NCBI RefSeq assembly: GCF_014633365.1
Contig: NC_068350.1
Location: 34,897,119-34,961,118, forward strand
DNA length: 64,000 bases
Direction of reading: 5' to 3'
Origin: Diospyros lotus
Lineage: Eukaryota > Streptophyta > Magnoliopsida > Ericales > Ebenaceae
In this document: one piece after another, positions 1 through 11,300 of the stretch
How positions within the stretch are numbered: the stretch's first letter is position 1
Layout of the letters: each line of letters starts with the position of its first letter
The notes under the pieces: generated by a model
What the model was told of the DNA's origin: nothing
Database searches by the model: none
What the model saw: the letters and a program-made list of their open reading frames with translations, nothing else
Position numbers and translations under genes: made by a program

Positions 1-1300
1 AATATTAATTAAAGATAAAACAAAGACAAAATAAAGTAAGAAGAATACGACGTATTGAAAATAGCAAAATAAAGAACAACCGGACAAGTTAAAATAGAGA
101 GATAAGATAGCTAAGGTATTCGATTCACCTACGAGAATATTGTAATTCTTACCAAATAAGTTAATTTGATGGATTTTACTTACATGTGATGGTAGAATTT
201 GTAAGGGCCCACTCTCGAATATTCCCGCTAGCATAGGATATTCGAAAGGAGGTCATCACAGAGATGATATAGAACAAACCATAATAAAACAACAACTCAA
301 TTCATTACTAGCAGCGGGAACTAAATTAAGGTTCAGTTACACTTCCAATATCTCATAAGTTTGGGGCTCGAAGGCCATACAAAATAATTAAGAGGCTCTA
401 ATGTTAACTAACAAAATAAAAATCATTTCATCAAGCCTCACCAAAATGCTAAATAGGATCTTCAAGTTAGGACGCGTCTCCGTACACCCCTATCCCTGGG
501 CCTTAGTCCCACTGGACTCGCCCCCGAAAACGGCCTTCCCTTTACCTAGAATGGCAAGGAAGATCAAGTGAGGCTCAGCAAGTTCGAGAAGCAATGAATA
601 GCGAACAAGAATCAAGAATACAGTGACACCAAAAAGAAAAATCAAGAACTCCACAATTTTATACAAGCTTCGTAATTTATGACTTTATAAATTTCAACTT
701 AAATGCATCACGTCACCATATGTTACTATGCAAATGTGTATATGAAATTAAGTATCAGAATTAAATCTCGTAGGCTCGTAAGCCATCGAACAACATATGC
801 CAAAGTGTATCACGAGAATAAAAACTCACATTCAATATGGAGCCAACCTGCCGGGCTATGGCCACCTCGTCCTGTGCCAGGTGTTCTAGGGTACCCTTCT
901 CTCCGCGCAAAATAATAGGTGCGCAAAATTTAATAACAATAGTATATATATCATATTTTGACATGTCATTTATGAAATCACGCAAGGTTACCAACCTTGA
1001 TGCCATGCTCTCAAATGTATAAATAAGTATCCACATGGTTTAATACCACGTGTTGATGACAAATATATACCTCCACAAAAGTCTCAAATTTATGATCAGA
1101 GTTCCCATGCAACTAAAAGAACCACATCAAGTACATTAGCTCTATTAATCTTTACACACAGTGGCATTTAATTTATTGGCCATATTCCAATGACTAAAAA
1201 AATGCAAAAAGAAATTTGATATGAATTCTCATAAATTTGGGCATATTCAAAAATTATTTAATAGATAATTAAATAATTGCCATGTCAATATACAATGGGT
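1..1300. other. AT-rich stretch, no gene recognised
   Basis: No recognisable coding gene. The only open frame of note lies on the minus strand (761-1036) and is listed as a finding because I cannot assign it. A short GC-richer patch around 470-560 has no recognisable protein on either strand. The stretch could be intron or degraded retroelement DNA. Confidence 0.4.
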
Positions 1301-1321
1301 GCGTGAGTGTTAAATATGTGT

Positions 1322-2460
1322 ATACATATATATATATATATTATTTGGGTGCTCTTAAACTTACATAAAGTAGCAACACACATGAACATATATATATATA
1401 TATATATTAAGTGCCTCACGTTCAATTTACAGAGAGTAACAAACCTACATATACATATATATATATATTATTTGGGTGTTTATGCTCAAAGTGGGTTTAC
1501 ATATTTGATGGCATGTAAAGATATTAAACACAACAGACGCTAAATGGGTGCTAAACGTGCGTATACAAATATATATATATATATATAAGCATAATTAAAA
1601 GAGAGAAGGAGAAGGCTTCTGTACTAAAAGTCCACCTTTACATTAGAATAAAATAAAATCTAATAATCTATTTTCTCTTAGCTTTAATGCCCTCACTTTC
1701 TCTCTCTACTGGCACATATATAAACCTATAAATGGGTGAATAGAAAATGGCCAAGAGAATAGTCATGAAACAGTGAGGGGAAAAAGCTCCCATCCAGCCA
1801 CCATTTCACGTTTATAAGAATATGTATATATGTGTGTATATATATATATATATATAAATGGGTCGATTGGAATGGGGCAACTAAGTAACATATATACATG
1901 TATATATATATAGATATGGTCACTGGTTGTTTGGTTGGAACAAGGGACCCAAATAGTTGAAAACATATGTATATATATATATTTATATATCAGTGTTACT
2001 CAGCTGGATCAAACAATGAAGCTGTAAATATCAATGTTACTCGGCTGGATCAAACAATAAAACTGTTCGTTTATATATACATATACATATATATGGGTTT
2101 GACCAGCTTATACAAATACAAAAATGAGCAAATTCTCGTATCTTCATCTATCGAAAAAAAATACCATTCACAGAAGGGAAACTCAAGGTGAAACGAGACC
2201 CCATTGGAGACCACAACGAAACCCAAAACCAACCGGAATGTCGCAGCACAATGTTTCAGAATTTATAATCTATAGACTAACATTCATTGCGTGCAACGCA
2301 ATATATATATATATATATATGGACAATCATATTTGAAGAAGGAACTCATTGGTATAGAGAAATGAATACTTATATATCTACATAGGGACATTCTTAGCTA
2401 AATAAGAACTCCATAATGAATAAACATGCTGATACGTGCATATATATATATATATATAGC
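1322..2460. repeat. Cluster of (AT)n microsatellites
   Basis: At least nine (AT)n or (AT)n-like runs of roughly 14-20 bp lie within 1.1 kb, near 1325, 1389, 1455, 1568, 1836, 1898, 1969, 2302 and 2440. Several are followed by a short GGGTG-containing segment (near 1347, 1475, 1545 and 1858), so the cluster looks like an old array of related units rather than independent runs. Short open frames here are made of Tyr/Ile repeats from the AT runs and are not genes. Confidence 0.75.
1988..2067. repeat. Two-copy direct repeat, about 40 bp unit
   Basis: A unit containing GTTACTC(A/G)GCTGGATC occurs twice back to back, with a few substitutions, inside the (AT)n cluster. Confidence 0.7.
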
Positions 2461-3787
2461 GAATTTGGAACATAGGCTAATGATAGAGATTAACAACTTG
2501 GAAAAATAGTCTAAGAAAACTTGCTGAAAGTTAAAGAGGTTGAGTAAGACTTGCAGTAATAGCAGAGACAACAATAACCATTATGAACAGAGGAACTTGC
2601 CTGATGAGGTGCAAAAACTCCACCAGCAACAGAAAACACACAGCAACAAGTGAAGAAGAAGATACAATGCAACAGTGGGCAACATGAGTATATTATAGGT
2701 GCTGAAAAGTAGGGATATGGTCTTTGCAAAAAAAAAAAATAAAAGATACAGCAAAAAGGCTGCTAGACTGCACTGTTCCCCCCTCCCAAAAGACTAATTT
2801 GCCCCCCATTTTTTTAACAGATAAGCTTTTTGGGACGTTTTTGACATTTGGCAATTATTTTTATTTTAATTTCTTTTTCTTTTTTTTTTTTCACATAATA
2901 AAATTTAAATCTCTCTTTTATCATTGGGCCCAAACCCAACCCAACAATTTATTTAACCCACTTGATAAACCCATGAACTCATTTAATTATTTAAATGGAG
3001 TCCAAAACATTAATTTCTCAAATTCTTAAAAATTAGACCCATACACTTAAATTCATGATCACATGCACCAAGAAAATTTCATATTAATCTAAAATCATTT
3101 CATGCCATCAAAATAAATTGTTAAAATACTTCGACCCATATTTAGAATGCCCTTGAGTTAAAATTAAATATGAAAAACACTTAGGCCCAATTTAGGGTCA
3201 TTATAGAATTTCATAACTTATTTATTATTCTTTGGTTCGGGTATAACAAAACTATTGCTAATCACTAATTTTACACTTGGTCCATGTAAAATCGATTAAT
3301 TAACAATGCATTAAATTTTATGAAATTCACTAACTCAAATCACTAATTTAAGCAAATTCAAGCTACCGCAAATATGAATATTCATACTTGGTCTGTTCCA
3401 ATATCCAATCTAAGTTATGTGATATGCAAAGCTTAACATAGAATTACTTGGTCTGTATCATCTATATTCATAAAATTATTTAACAGGTGATCAGGTTGTC
3501 AAAACAATAATAGTCATATCACATAATCACATGAAATAAACTTCAATCAAATTAACCGATAATAATATCAATCACAACATTGTTTCGCGGCTATCTCGTT
3601 ACCTTAACTAACAACAAATTTAGCCAACCATGATAACAGAAATCATCATAATTAAATTTCAGAAAAACATAATTTAAATCCAAGAATTGATTCAAGAACA
3701 AAAGAATTAACAATTAAAAAAATTAATTCAAAATTCTTCTTCGAAGTTAATGATTTCCATGGCTCCTTTACTTTTCTGTGTGGCTGC
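2461..3787. other. Gene-free AT-rich DNA
   Basis: No coding gene seen. A homopolymer A run (about 2729-2737) and T-rich tracts are present. The composition resembles the AT-rich parts of the LTR-like block that follows, so it may be degraded retroelement DNA. Confidence 0.35.
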
Positions 3788-6419
3788 TGTAACGCCCCGT
3801 TTTCTCGGGCGCGTTATAAATTGGGACAATTCCGAGACAATAATTTTTTTTCTTTTAAACACTAAAGCTAAACCACATCATACCTCGAATCCGTCCCAGA
3901 ATTCTCAAATACATTAATCTCGAAAGAGAATCACTATACACATCAAATGCGGAAGCAAAAATTGAAACCTGATATCTTAACATTAATCATAAATAAATTC
4001 TTACATCTTCAATATTCCTCAAAATGTTCAAAATCTAAAGTAGCAGAACTTAAATATAGGGGCTACGTTACATACATTTCATTTCTCATGCACTCTGCTA
4101 AGTGCCATTTCATGCCTCATTTATCTTCGAATCTGCTACAATCTCCACCTGGAACGTTTGAATATTCTAAGGGCAAAACCCAAGTTAGATGATGAATCAT
4201 CTAAGTAAGGGTACATAATGCTATGTCATGTGTGTATGCAATGTCTTATCTCGTATGTGTCAACTGCACCCCTTATGCTACCTACCATTTTAGCGGCCCC
4301 CTCTATCGAAGCCGAGGTGTATGGGTGCACCCTTGATAAAGTAGCGGTGCTAGTTCGTACTCCCTACGGCCTCAAATGCGAGTGATCAATGATATCAATG
4401 TATATTTATGCATTTCATAGTCATGTCATGTATGTAGTCTACATGATGGATACATATCAAGGCATGTCAATATGATGAAAACATTCTTGAGGATTACTTA
4501 CAACCAAACATTTTTCATAAAACTAACTTTAATTGGGAAGTACCACTTACCTTCTAGAGCTTATCAGGCTACCTCGATATCTGTGTCTTGCCTCGTGCAT
4601 CGCCTCGATTTGCGTGCTAACCTCAAAATCTGACAGATCACTTCAACTTATTCCTCAAATCATCATAATCACCATAATTATTTAAATACACATTAAAACC
4701 TATTTTTCCATAATTTCTGGCATTTTCTATCATTTTTTGTTTCTATTTCTTCCTGTTTTTCCTCAATAAATCCAGATTAAATATTTCTAAAATATTTTCT
4801 CAAATATTTCACTACGAAAATTCATAAAATAATATTCTTGAATTTCTGGAATTTTCTAAGAAATTTTACTCACCTTAACTTAACATCCTTGGCTTTCTCG
4901 GTATGCGTGCCATATTCCTGAAACGCGTGCCCGAACAATTTTTCTTTGCTAAAATCTCCGGAATAATAATAAATCACCAAATCCTATTTTTGGAATTTTT
5001 CCTAGAATTGTTTCCTATTTTTTCTTCTTTTCTTTTCTTTTCTTCCTTTTTCTTTTCTTTTTTTTCTTTTTCTTTTCTTTCTTTTCTTTTTTTTTCTTTT
5101 TCCTTCTCCTTCTTCTTTTTCCTCCCGCCTCCCTTGCTCCTGCAACTCCTTTTTTTTCCTTTCTTCTCATTTCCTTCTTTCTTTCTTCTTCCTTCTCTTA
5201 TTCTCTTCTTTTCTCTTCCTTCTTCTTCTTCTTCTTCTCTTCTCTTCCTTCTTCCTCTTCTTCTTCTCTTCTCTTCCTTCTTCTCCTGCGGCTGCCTGCA
5301 ACTCGCGCATGGCTGCCCACCACCGCCATCCCCCCACTGCCATCACTGGCGTCGCCTTCCTCGCTGCTCGCTGGCGCCTCCATCGCCGGCGCCGCGCTCG
5401 CCACCGCGAGCTGCCATCGCGGCAGCTTCCTCGCGTCCAGCCGCGAAGCTCGCGGCCATGGCCGCCTGCAATTGTGCGGCTGGCTTGAGCTTCTTCGACC
5501 GCCGCTGATCGTCCCTTGAGCCTCCTCGTGCCACCCCCTTGGCCGATCAACAGCTTAAAGCTGCCCGCTTCTATCGACATGCTTGCTGCTTCGCTCGGCC
5601 ATGGCTCTCATTCTCTCTCTCTCTCTTTGCAACTCTTTGTTGCTTGCTCTGCCCAACCCTCTCAAACTTTCCTCTATTTATAGCCAACGCCAACCCTCTG
5701 CCCATTTCTCTACCTTGCGTGCAAAATCTTCCTTTCGTGCAAAATCTCTCAAATCAAGTAGAGACGTGACTCAATCTTGCAGGGGGTGTGGTTGATTTCA
5801 GTTGCAGGGCATGGGGGTGATAGAGATATGGATTTGCAGAGGAATGGGTTGCTGCCATCCCACGCACACACAACACATCCATTTATATATATATATATAT
5901 ACTATATATCACAATAATAAATATATAAAAAATTATATATTAATCTTTAATTTTCTCATAATATCACTAGGAAAAATTCTTTTATTATAATTATGCCCTT
6001 AAATCTCAAATTAATTTGCATTACAATACTAAAAATCCACAATTAATAACTTAAATTTTACTCGATATAGACGATTTTGCCTTTGCGTCCTCACTGGGCT
6101 ATCGATTGATCCCAAAACCACTGAATGGTTGATTCTTACGCAAAATTAGAGTCTCTCTAGGGTTCCGTTGATTTTTCGGGAGCTTCCTACAACGATTCGA
6201 TTTTACAACCTAATTAGTAGCTGTATTTTAGCTGTACCAAAAACTGTTCCCGATTCGATTTCTTTCGATACCATAAATCCTATCTCGATACGCTCGTCGA
6301 GTCCATATAATTTTCTTTAGATAATTTCACTCCAAGGCACTCCCTGCAGCCGATTCGATACTTATAATTGCAATCAAATCAATTTTTTAGTATTCTAAAC
6401 TCATCAAAATTACGTGACA
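3788..6419 (-). repeat. Gypsy-type LTR-like block
   Basis: The left end begins TGTAACGCCCCG, the hallmark terminus of a common plant Gypsy LTR type. Internal segments, for example the stretch around 4140-4230, are reverse-complement relatives of the solo LTR at 35491-38150. That family reads in the opposite direction there, so this copy is on the minus strand. The right boundary at 6419 (a TG..CA-compatible end) is a guess, because no matching target-site duplication was found. All open frames inside are low-complexity shadows of its CT-rich tract. Confidence 0.5.
5016..5290. repeat. Long pyrimidine (CTT/TTC) tract
   Basis: About 270 bp of almost pure C/T on the plus strand inside the LTR-like block. 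It yields spurious Phe/Ser-rich (+) and Lys/Arg/Glu-rich (-) open frames, which should not be called genes. Confidence 0.8.
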
Positions 6420-6459
6420 TCTTTATACGAACATGGAGTAGTACAACTGCCTTCTCTCT

Positions 6460-6497
6460 GTCCGCTATACCAGGCTTTGTCCGCTATACCAGGCTTT
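6460..6497. repeat. Perfect 19-bp tandem duplication
   Basis: The unit beginning GTCCGCTATACC occurs twice head to tail with no mismatch. Confidence 0.9.
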
Positions 6498-7149
6498 GTT
6501 AATTCCTTTCTGTTCATGCGTCTGGCTTCCAATTGGTGTCCGTCCTCCAATTTCTTCTTTAATTCTCTGTGCGCCGCTGCCCTCCAAATCCTCCTGTCCG
6601 CGTGCCGCTGCCCAACTTCAAATTCCCCCTCAAATCTCTTCATATTATTCTATATATACGTGCAATCCAAATCCCTACACAGCCCACACAACCCATGTTC
6701 ACGTTATATAAATAGTATAATGTATAATATATCATATATATAAATAATATAATATTTAATATACTACTTATTATATTAACTTTAACTATATTATTATAAT
6801 AATTAATATTTATAATACTTATTTTTTATTTAAATTATAATATTAATTTTAAAATTAACTTTATAATTTTTTTCTTTTTCTTTCTTTTTATTTTTATTTT
6901 CTTTTCTTTTAAATCAAACACCAAACAGTATTTCGATAAAATAACAAGAAATACTAAAAATTAAATATATGTCAAAGAAACTCAAAATATTAAATAATTT
7001 TAGGTAAAACACAAATAAAATACTAAAAATACTATTCAATTATGACCAATAAATATGTAAATAAATTCTCACATCATTAGTTTGTTTTTATTTTAATGGA
7101 CTTTAGTCCCCAATCTTAAAAAAATTAAAAAAAAATCACACAACCAATA

Positions 7150-7485
7150 ATAACTTCTAAATTACCAATATATATATATTTTATTTAGATATTCGAATTT
7201 TTTGTTATTTTAAAAACACTCATAAACTTATAATTTCGAATTAATTACATCCTTAAACTTTTTATTATTTCAATTATACCCTTAAATTCATTGTTCTCAA
7301 TAATTTTATTGAGGTGTACAATTGACTATAATTACATATTTTAGAAATGTAATTAAAATAACAAAAAATTCAAGAGTGTAATTAACTTGAAATTGCATAA
7401 TTCATAAGTATTTTTGAAATAATAAAAAATTTAAATGCCTAAATAAAAAAAGTACAAGCACAGTGACTAAAATATATATTTGGTC
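7150..7485. repeat. Foldback (MITE-like) AT-rich element, copy 1
   Basis: The left part (a CTCATAAACTTATAATTTCG stretch, with TTGTTATTTTAAAAACA) is complementary to the right part (GAAATTGCATAATTCATAAG), so the element can fold into a hairpin. A relative lies at about 20690-21045. No terminal transposase signature or target-site duplication could be fixed. Confidence 0.5.
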
Positions 7486-8224
7486 ATTTAATTTGAGATT
7501 TAGATACATCTTTATTGTTAGACTACAACAACCTTTAATGCTATTTAAGCCTTGTGTTTATAAAAAATTAATATGAGCTTAAATTTGAAAATAAAAAGTG
7601 TTACTTAGTATTTTTGGAATGACCGTCATTATGTAGTCTTTGGTGTTCGTATTTTGAATTATGTTAGGGGAGGTAGATTGTAGATTGAGCTTTTGGCCCT
7701 TGCATAAGGTAGCTCGACCTATATATTGAGATGGGATAATTGCTACTTTTAATTTGTTACTAAGATAAATTATAAAGGTATATTTGATAGTATTTAGTTG
7801 GAAAATAAAATATTTTTTAACTTACATGAAAAATAAAAATTATCTCCCCTTAGATGAAATTTTTTATAGAAAAAAGATAAAAATATGCTTTAATAATAGT
7901 ACCATAGAATTTAATTTTATAAAAAATATAATATATCAAATATAAAAATAAAATTTAATTTTTTAAATGTGACATTTTTTATATATTTTTCATGTATGGT
8001 ATGAAACACACCATAAGTGTGGACGCAAGACATTGCGAAGAAGACAAATGTACAGTTTTTTATTATTTTTGAGCTTTCAATATACATTTATGGGAAGGAT
8101 GGGACGCGCGGAGGGTGGTTGGATCATTTCCATGGCATAGCGCAGCAAAATTCCAAGTCTTTCTTCTTCGTCTTCTGCTTCTTTTGTGGTCCAATTGCCC
8201 CACCTCCTGTCTCTCCTCCCATTA

Positions 8225-8242
8225 CCCCCCCCCCCCCCCCCC
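8225..8242. repeat. C18 homopolymer next to the SDR promoter
   Basis: Eighteen C residues followed by (CT)n, ending about 20 bp before the TATA-like element of the SDR gene. The complementary strand is G18. Confidence 0.9.
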
Positions 8243-8262
8243 TCTCTCTCTGTCTATCTGTC

Positions 8263-8270
8263 TATATATA
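8263..8270 (+). promoter_or_regulatory. Candidate TATA box of the SDR gene
   Basis: TATATATA lies 32 bp upstream of the SDR start codon. In plants transcription usually starts about 25-35 bp after a TATA box, which would leave almost no 5' leader. Either the leader is extremely short or another upstream element directs the main transcript. Confidence 0.4.
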
Positions 8271-8301
8271 GCCGAAGCGGTGCAAGAGCTCTGAACCAGC
8301 A

Positions 8302-11300
8302 ATGGCGAGCCAAGAATCGTCGCTCGAGCCATGGAACCATTTGGGCGGCAAGGTCGTCATGGTCACCGGCGCTTCGTCAGGCATCGGCCGAGAGTTGTGT
8401 CTCGACCTAGCCAGAGCCGGCTGCAGGATAGTGGCGGCGGCTCGCCGGACGGATAGGCTTGAGTCCCTCTGCCTCGAGATTAACAAGCGGAGCCGCCTCG
8501 CTGCCTCCGTGGAGCTCGACGTGAGCGCCGACGGGCCGGCCATCGAGGCCGCCGTGGAGAGGGCTTGGAACTTGTTTGGTACCATTGATGTTCTCGTCAA
8601 TAACGCTGGATTTAGAGGTAATATTCTAACTGTCTGAATTTGAGGTTTCTTTTATTGTTTGGATTTTGCTCTGTGCAGTGTCTGAATGTGCGAATCAGGA
8701 ATTTGATTTTTCTGTATTTTTGGAATCAGTTTGGATTTTACAATGAAAATGGAACGGAAGAGAGGGTTTGTAAGAAATTTCAGTTTTATTGTTAGGCACT
8801 TCTTGGATTGGAATGGCAAAAGGTATAGGTTCCTAATTTGATTAGACGACAAACCCAAGCCATCACTGCGTAAATAGATTTACTTTCGCTCGCTCAGACC
8901 GTAGCCCCACCAAACCTTATTTCCAGACTCAGAGGGAGTGGTCGCCTAGTTGGCTCTAGACACCCTGTAGCAAGAAAAAAAAAGTAATCACATTGGTTAA
9001 TTAGAAATTATTTACATTTGATAAAGTTATTGTTCAAATAATATGTCGAAGAAACAATCAAAATAAAACAAAGTTTGAATGATGAATTGCTTATCAATTT
9101 AAACAGTTGAAATCATTTTGAATAAATAGTCTGCCTCCAATTTGCTAGAATGTGAGAGACAGAGGTAGTGTAAAGTGTAAACAATTAACCTACATACCTA
9201 GGAGAATATGAAAGGGTATGAGTTCCTGAAGTTGAATTAAGTTCTGGCTCATCAATTCTGTTTCCCTTGAAATCTGATTCCAATGGATTTAAAGATGGTT
9301 TTTGTTTACCCTTCATCAATTTGAGTTTCAAATTATCTTGATTCAGGATATTATGATTTATTTTCATAATCCATCTTTCCAAACTGGGTCAATGATGCTT
9401 TGAATTTCTGAAATAAATTTAGTACTGCTCTAAGTAACCAATTGCATCTCTGATCATGTTCCGGGAGTATATAATATATCAGAGAGCAATGGTGATGCTT
9501 GTGTATATTTGTGTAACTCTTTTTGAATTTTTGTATATATCAAGAGCTTCTGCTGAATATGTTATTTATATGCTCCTTTAAACCAGGGATCTAATTGATT
9601 AGATGGAACACACCGCCTGTAGGTAGTGATCCTTCTTTTTCCTAAGCATAACTGGTGTTTGTAATGGTAGGAAAGTCAACTCATTGCATGTGTAACAAAT
9701 GGATTGTTATAATGTTTTCAACATTTTTTAATCATCCAAGGCAAAGAATATTTTTCATTAGATTAAAAAAATTGTACCAAAACAATAGAAAGTTTTGTTA
9801 TATTTTCTAATATTTTGACAATAAAAGTGGTGCATATTATTGGCAGTAAATAGAATTCAATTATCTAATTATTGAAATTGTGGCTTTGGTTAAAGATTTG
9901 TTCCTTATTAACTAATTTGACGATTTGAGTGCAATTTTTTCTTTTGAATCTTTTTCTGTAGTACTTTTTATTGCAAGTTCTTTTTAAGAATCCTCAGAAA
10001 TGGATGGGTGGAAAAAACACTGCTTTGGGTTCAAATTTTCTATCCAAGAATCATTGTTGCATAACTACTCAAATTTCTATCAAATGGACTTGATTTTTCA
10101 CGTAAATCTAATCCCGCCTTGGATAGGGACACGAAAGTCATTGAGGTTTTTGCCGATAAATATGCCCTTCAGTGTAGATTGTGTATCCACAATTCAATAA
10201 CCATTGCTATTGGAGAGAGATAATAACCAGATTATTGGAGTTGTGAGAGAGAGGGATTGTAGCTCAGTCTATTAAGAGATTGAACCATGTTAAGTTTTTT
10301 TATGCTATTTCTCTCTTTTTTCTTAATTTTCTATGTGTGGCTTGTGTGATCTGATCATAACAATCATAGTTGTTAGTAAATCGCTTAGGTGGGCCTATTT
10401 TTGGTACTGTTCTATAAAACTGTTTCTGGGATCCCTTCCCTGAAAGTGTTGTCCTCTTTATTGTTGTAATTATCATATTTGTTCTTAGAAACACAGACAA
10501 AAAAAGAAGAAAAATCATAAACAATTTTTATCCTCCTTATTGTTATAATAAATACTATTTGTTCTCAGAAGCACATAGAAAAGAAAAAGGTAAAATCATG
10601 TTGCATAGTTTCGTTTTGGTTTCTGTTCTATATATTGTTGTCTTTGACAGTTGAATTATAATTTTCAACTTATTTGCTACTGTTCCAGATAGCTTTTAGA
10701 TTCTGTTGCTTATGTAGAGCTAATTAGACCTTTTCTGTGTCTCTAGACGTATGTTTGGATCACAAAAGAGAATCCTAGATGAATTTTTGGTAAAAAAATT
10801 AAAATAAGAATAAGAAAGCAAGGAACCCAAGTAATGCCCTACTTATTGGTATTAACTTGAGGGTTATTCTTTTTTGGGATTAGATATTAACATTACAAAT
10901 TCATATGTATGCTTTCCTATGAAATTGTGCTTCTTTTTGCCTCTACATATTAGCATACCATTGCAATCTTCAATTTCATTCTCCTCTGGCTTTTGGTTTG
11001 GATGTAGTTGTAGCATTTGTACCGTTTTGCAGTCTTATGTTCATGAGATACCATGGAGTGACAAAGATTTCTGAAAAGAAAATGAGATGAGAACTTGGTA
11101 AGGTAGTACTATTTTTTATCTTGAAGGGTGATAGATGGGTTCTAAAAGAGGATTAGTGGCAGGTACCATGAGATGAGCTTGCAGTTATCCATGAATAATA
11201 TTTCTTTGGAAAACATGTCATATCTTTTCTTTAGGGGCTTTTTGTTGGCATTGTTCTGTTTTCTTGTTTCTTTTTTCTTACCGTCGCAGGAGAAGAGGAA

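Larger units (their letters stand above)
6420..8260. other. Gene-free stretch upstream of the SDR gene
   Basis: No gene is supported. It contains a perfect 19-bp tandem duplication (6460-6497), very AT-rich DNA around 6700-6900, the foldback repeat at about 7150-7485, and then the SDR promoter region. Confidence 0.5.

Noticed and set aside
4903..5580. Phe/Ser-rich (+) and Lys/Arg/Glu-rich (-) open frames of up to 201 aa
   Set aside because: They come from a CTT/TTC low-complexity tract inside an LTR-like block, with no domain or codon signal.
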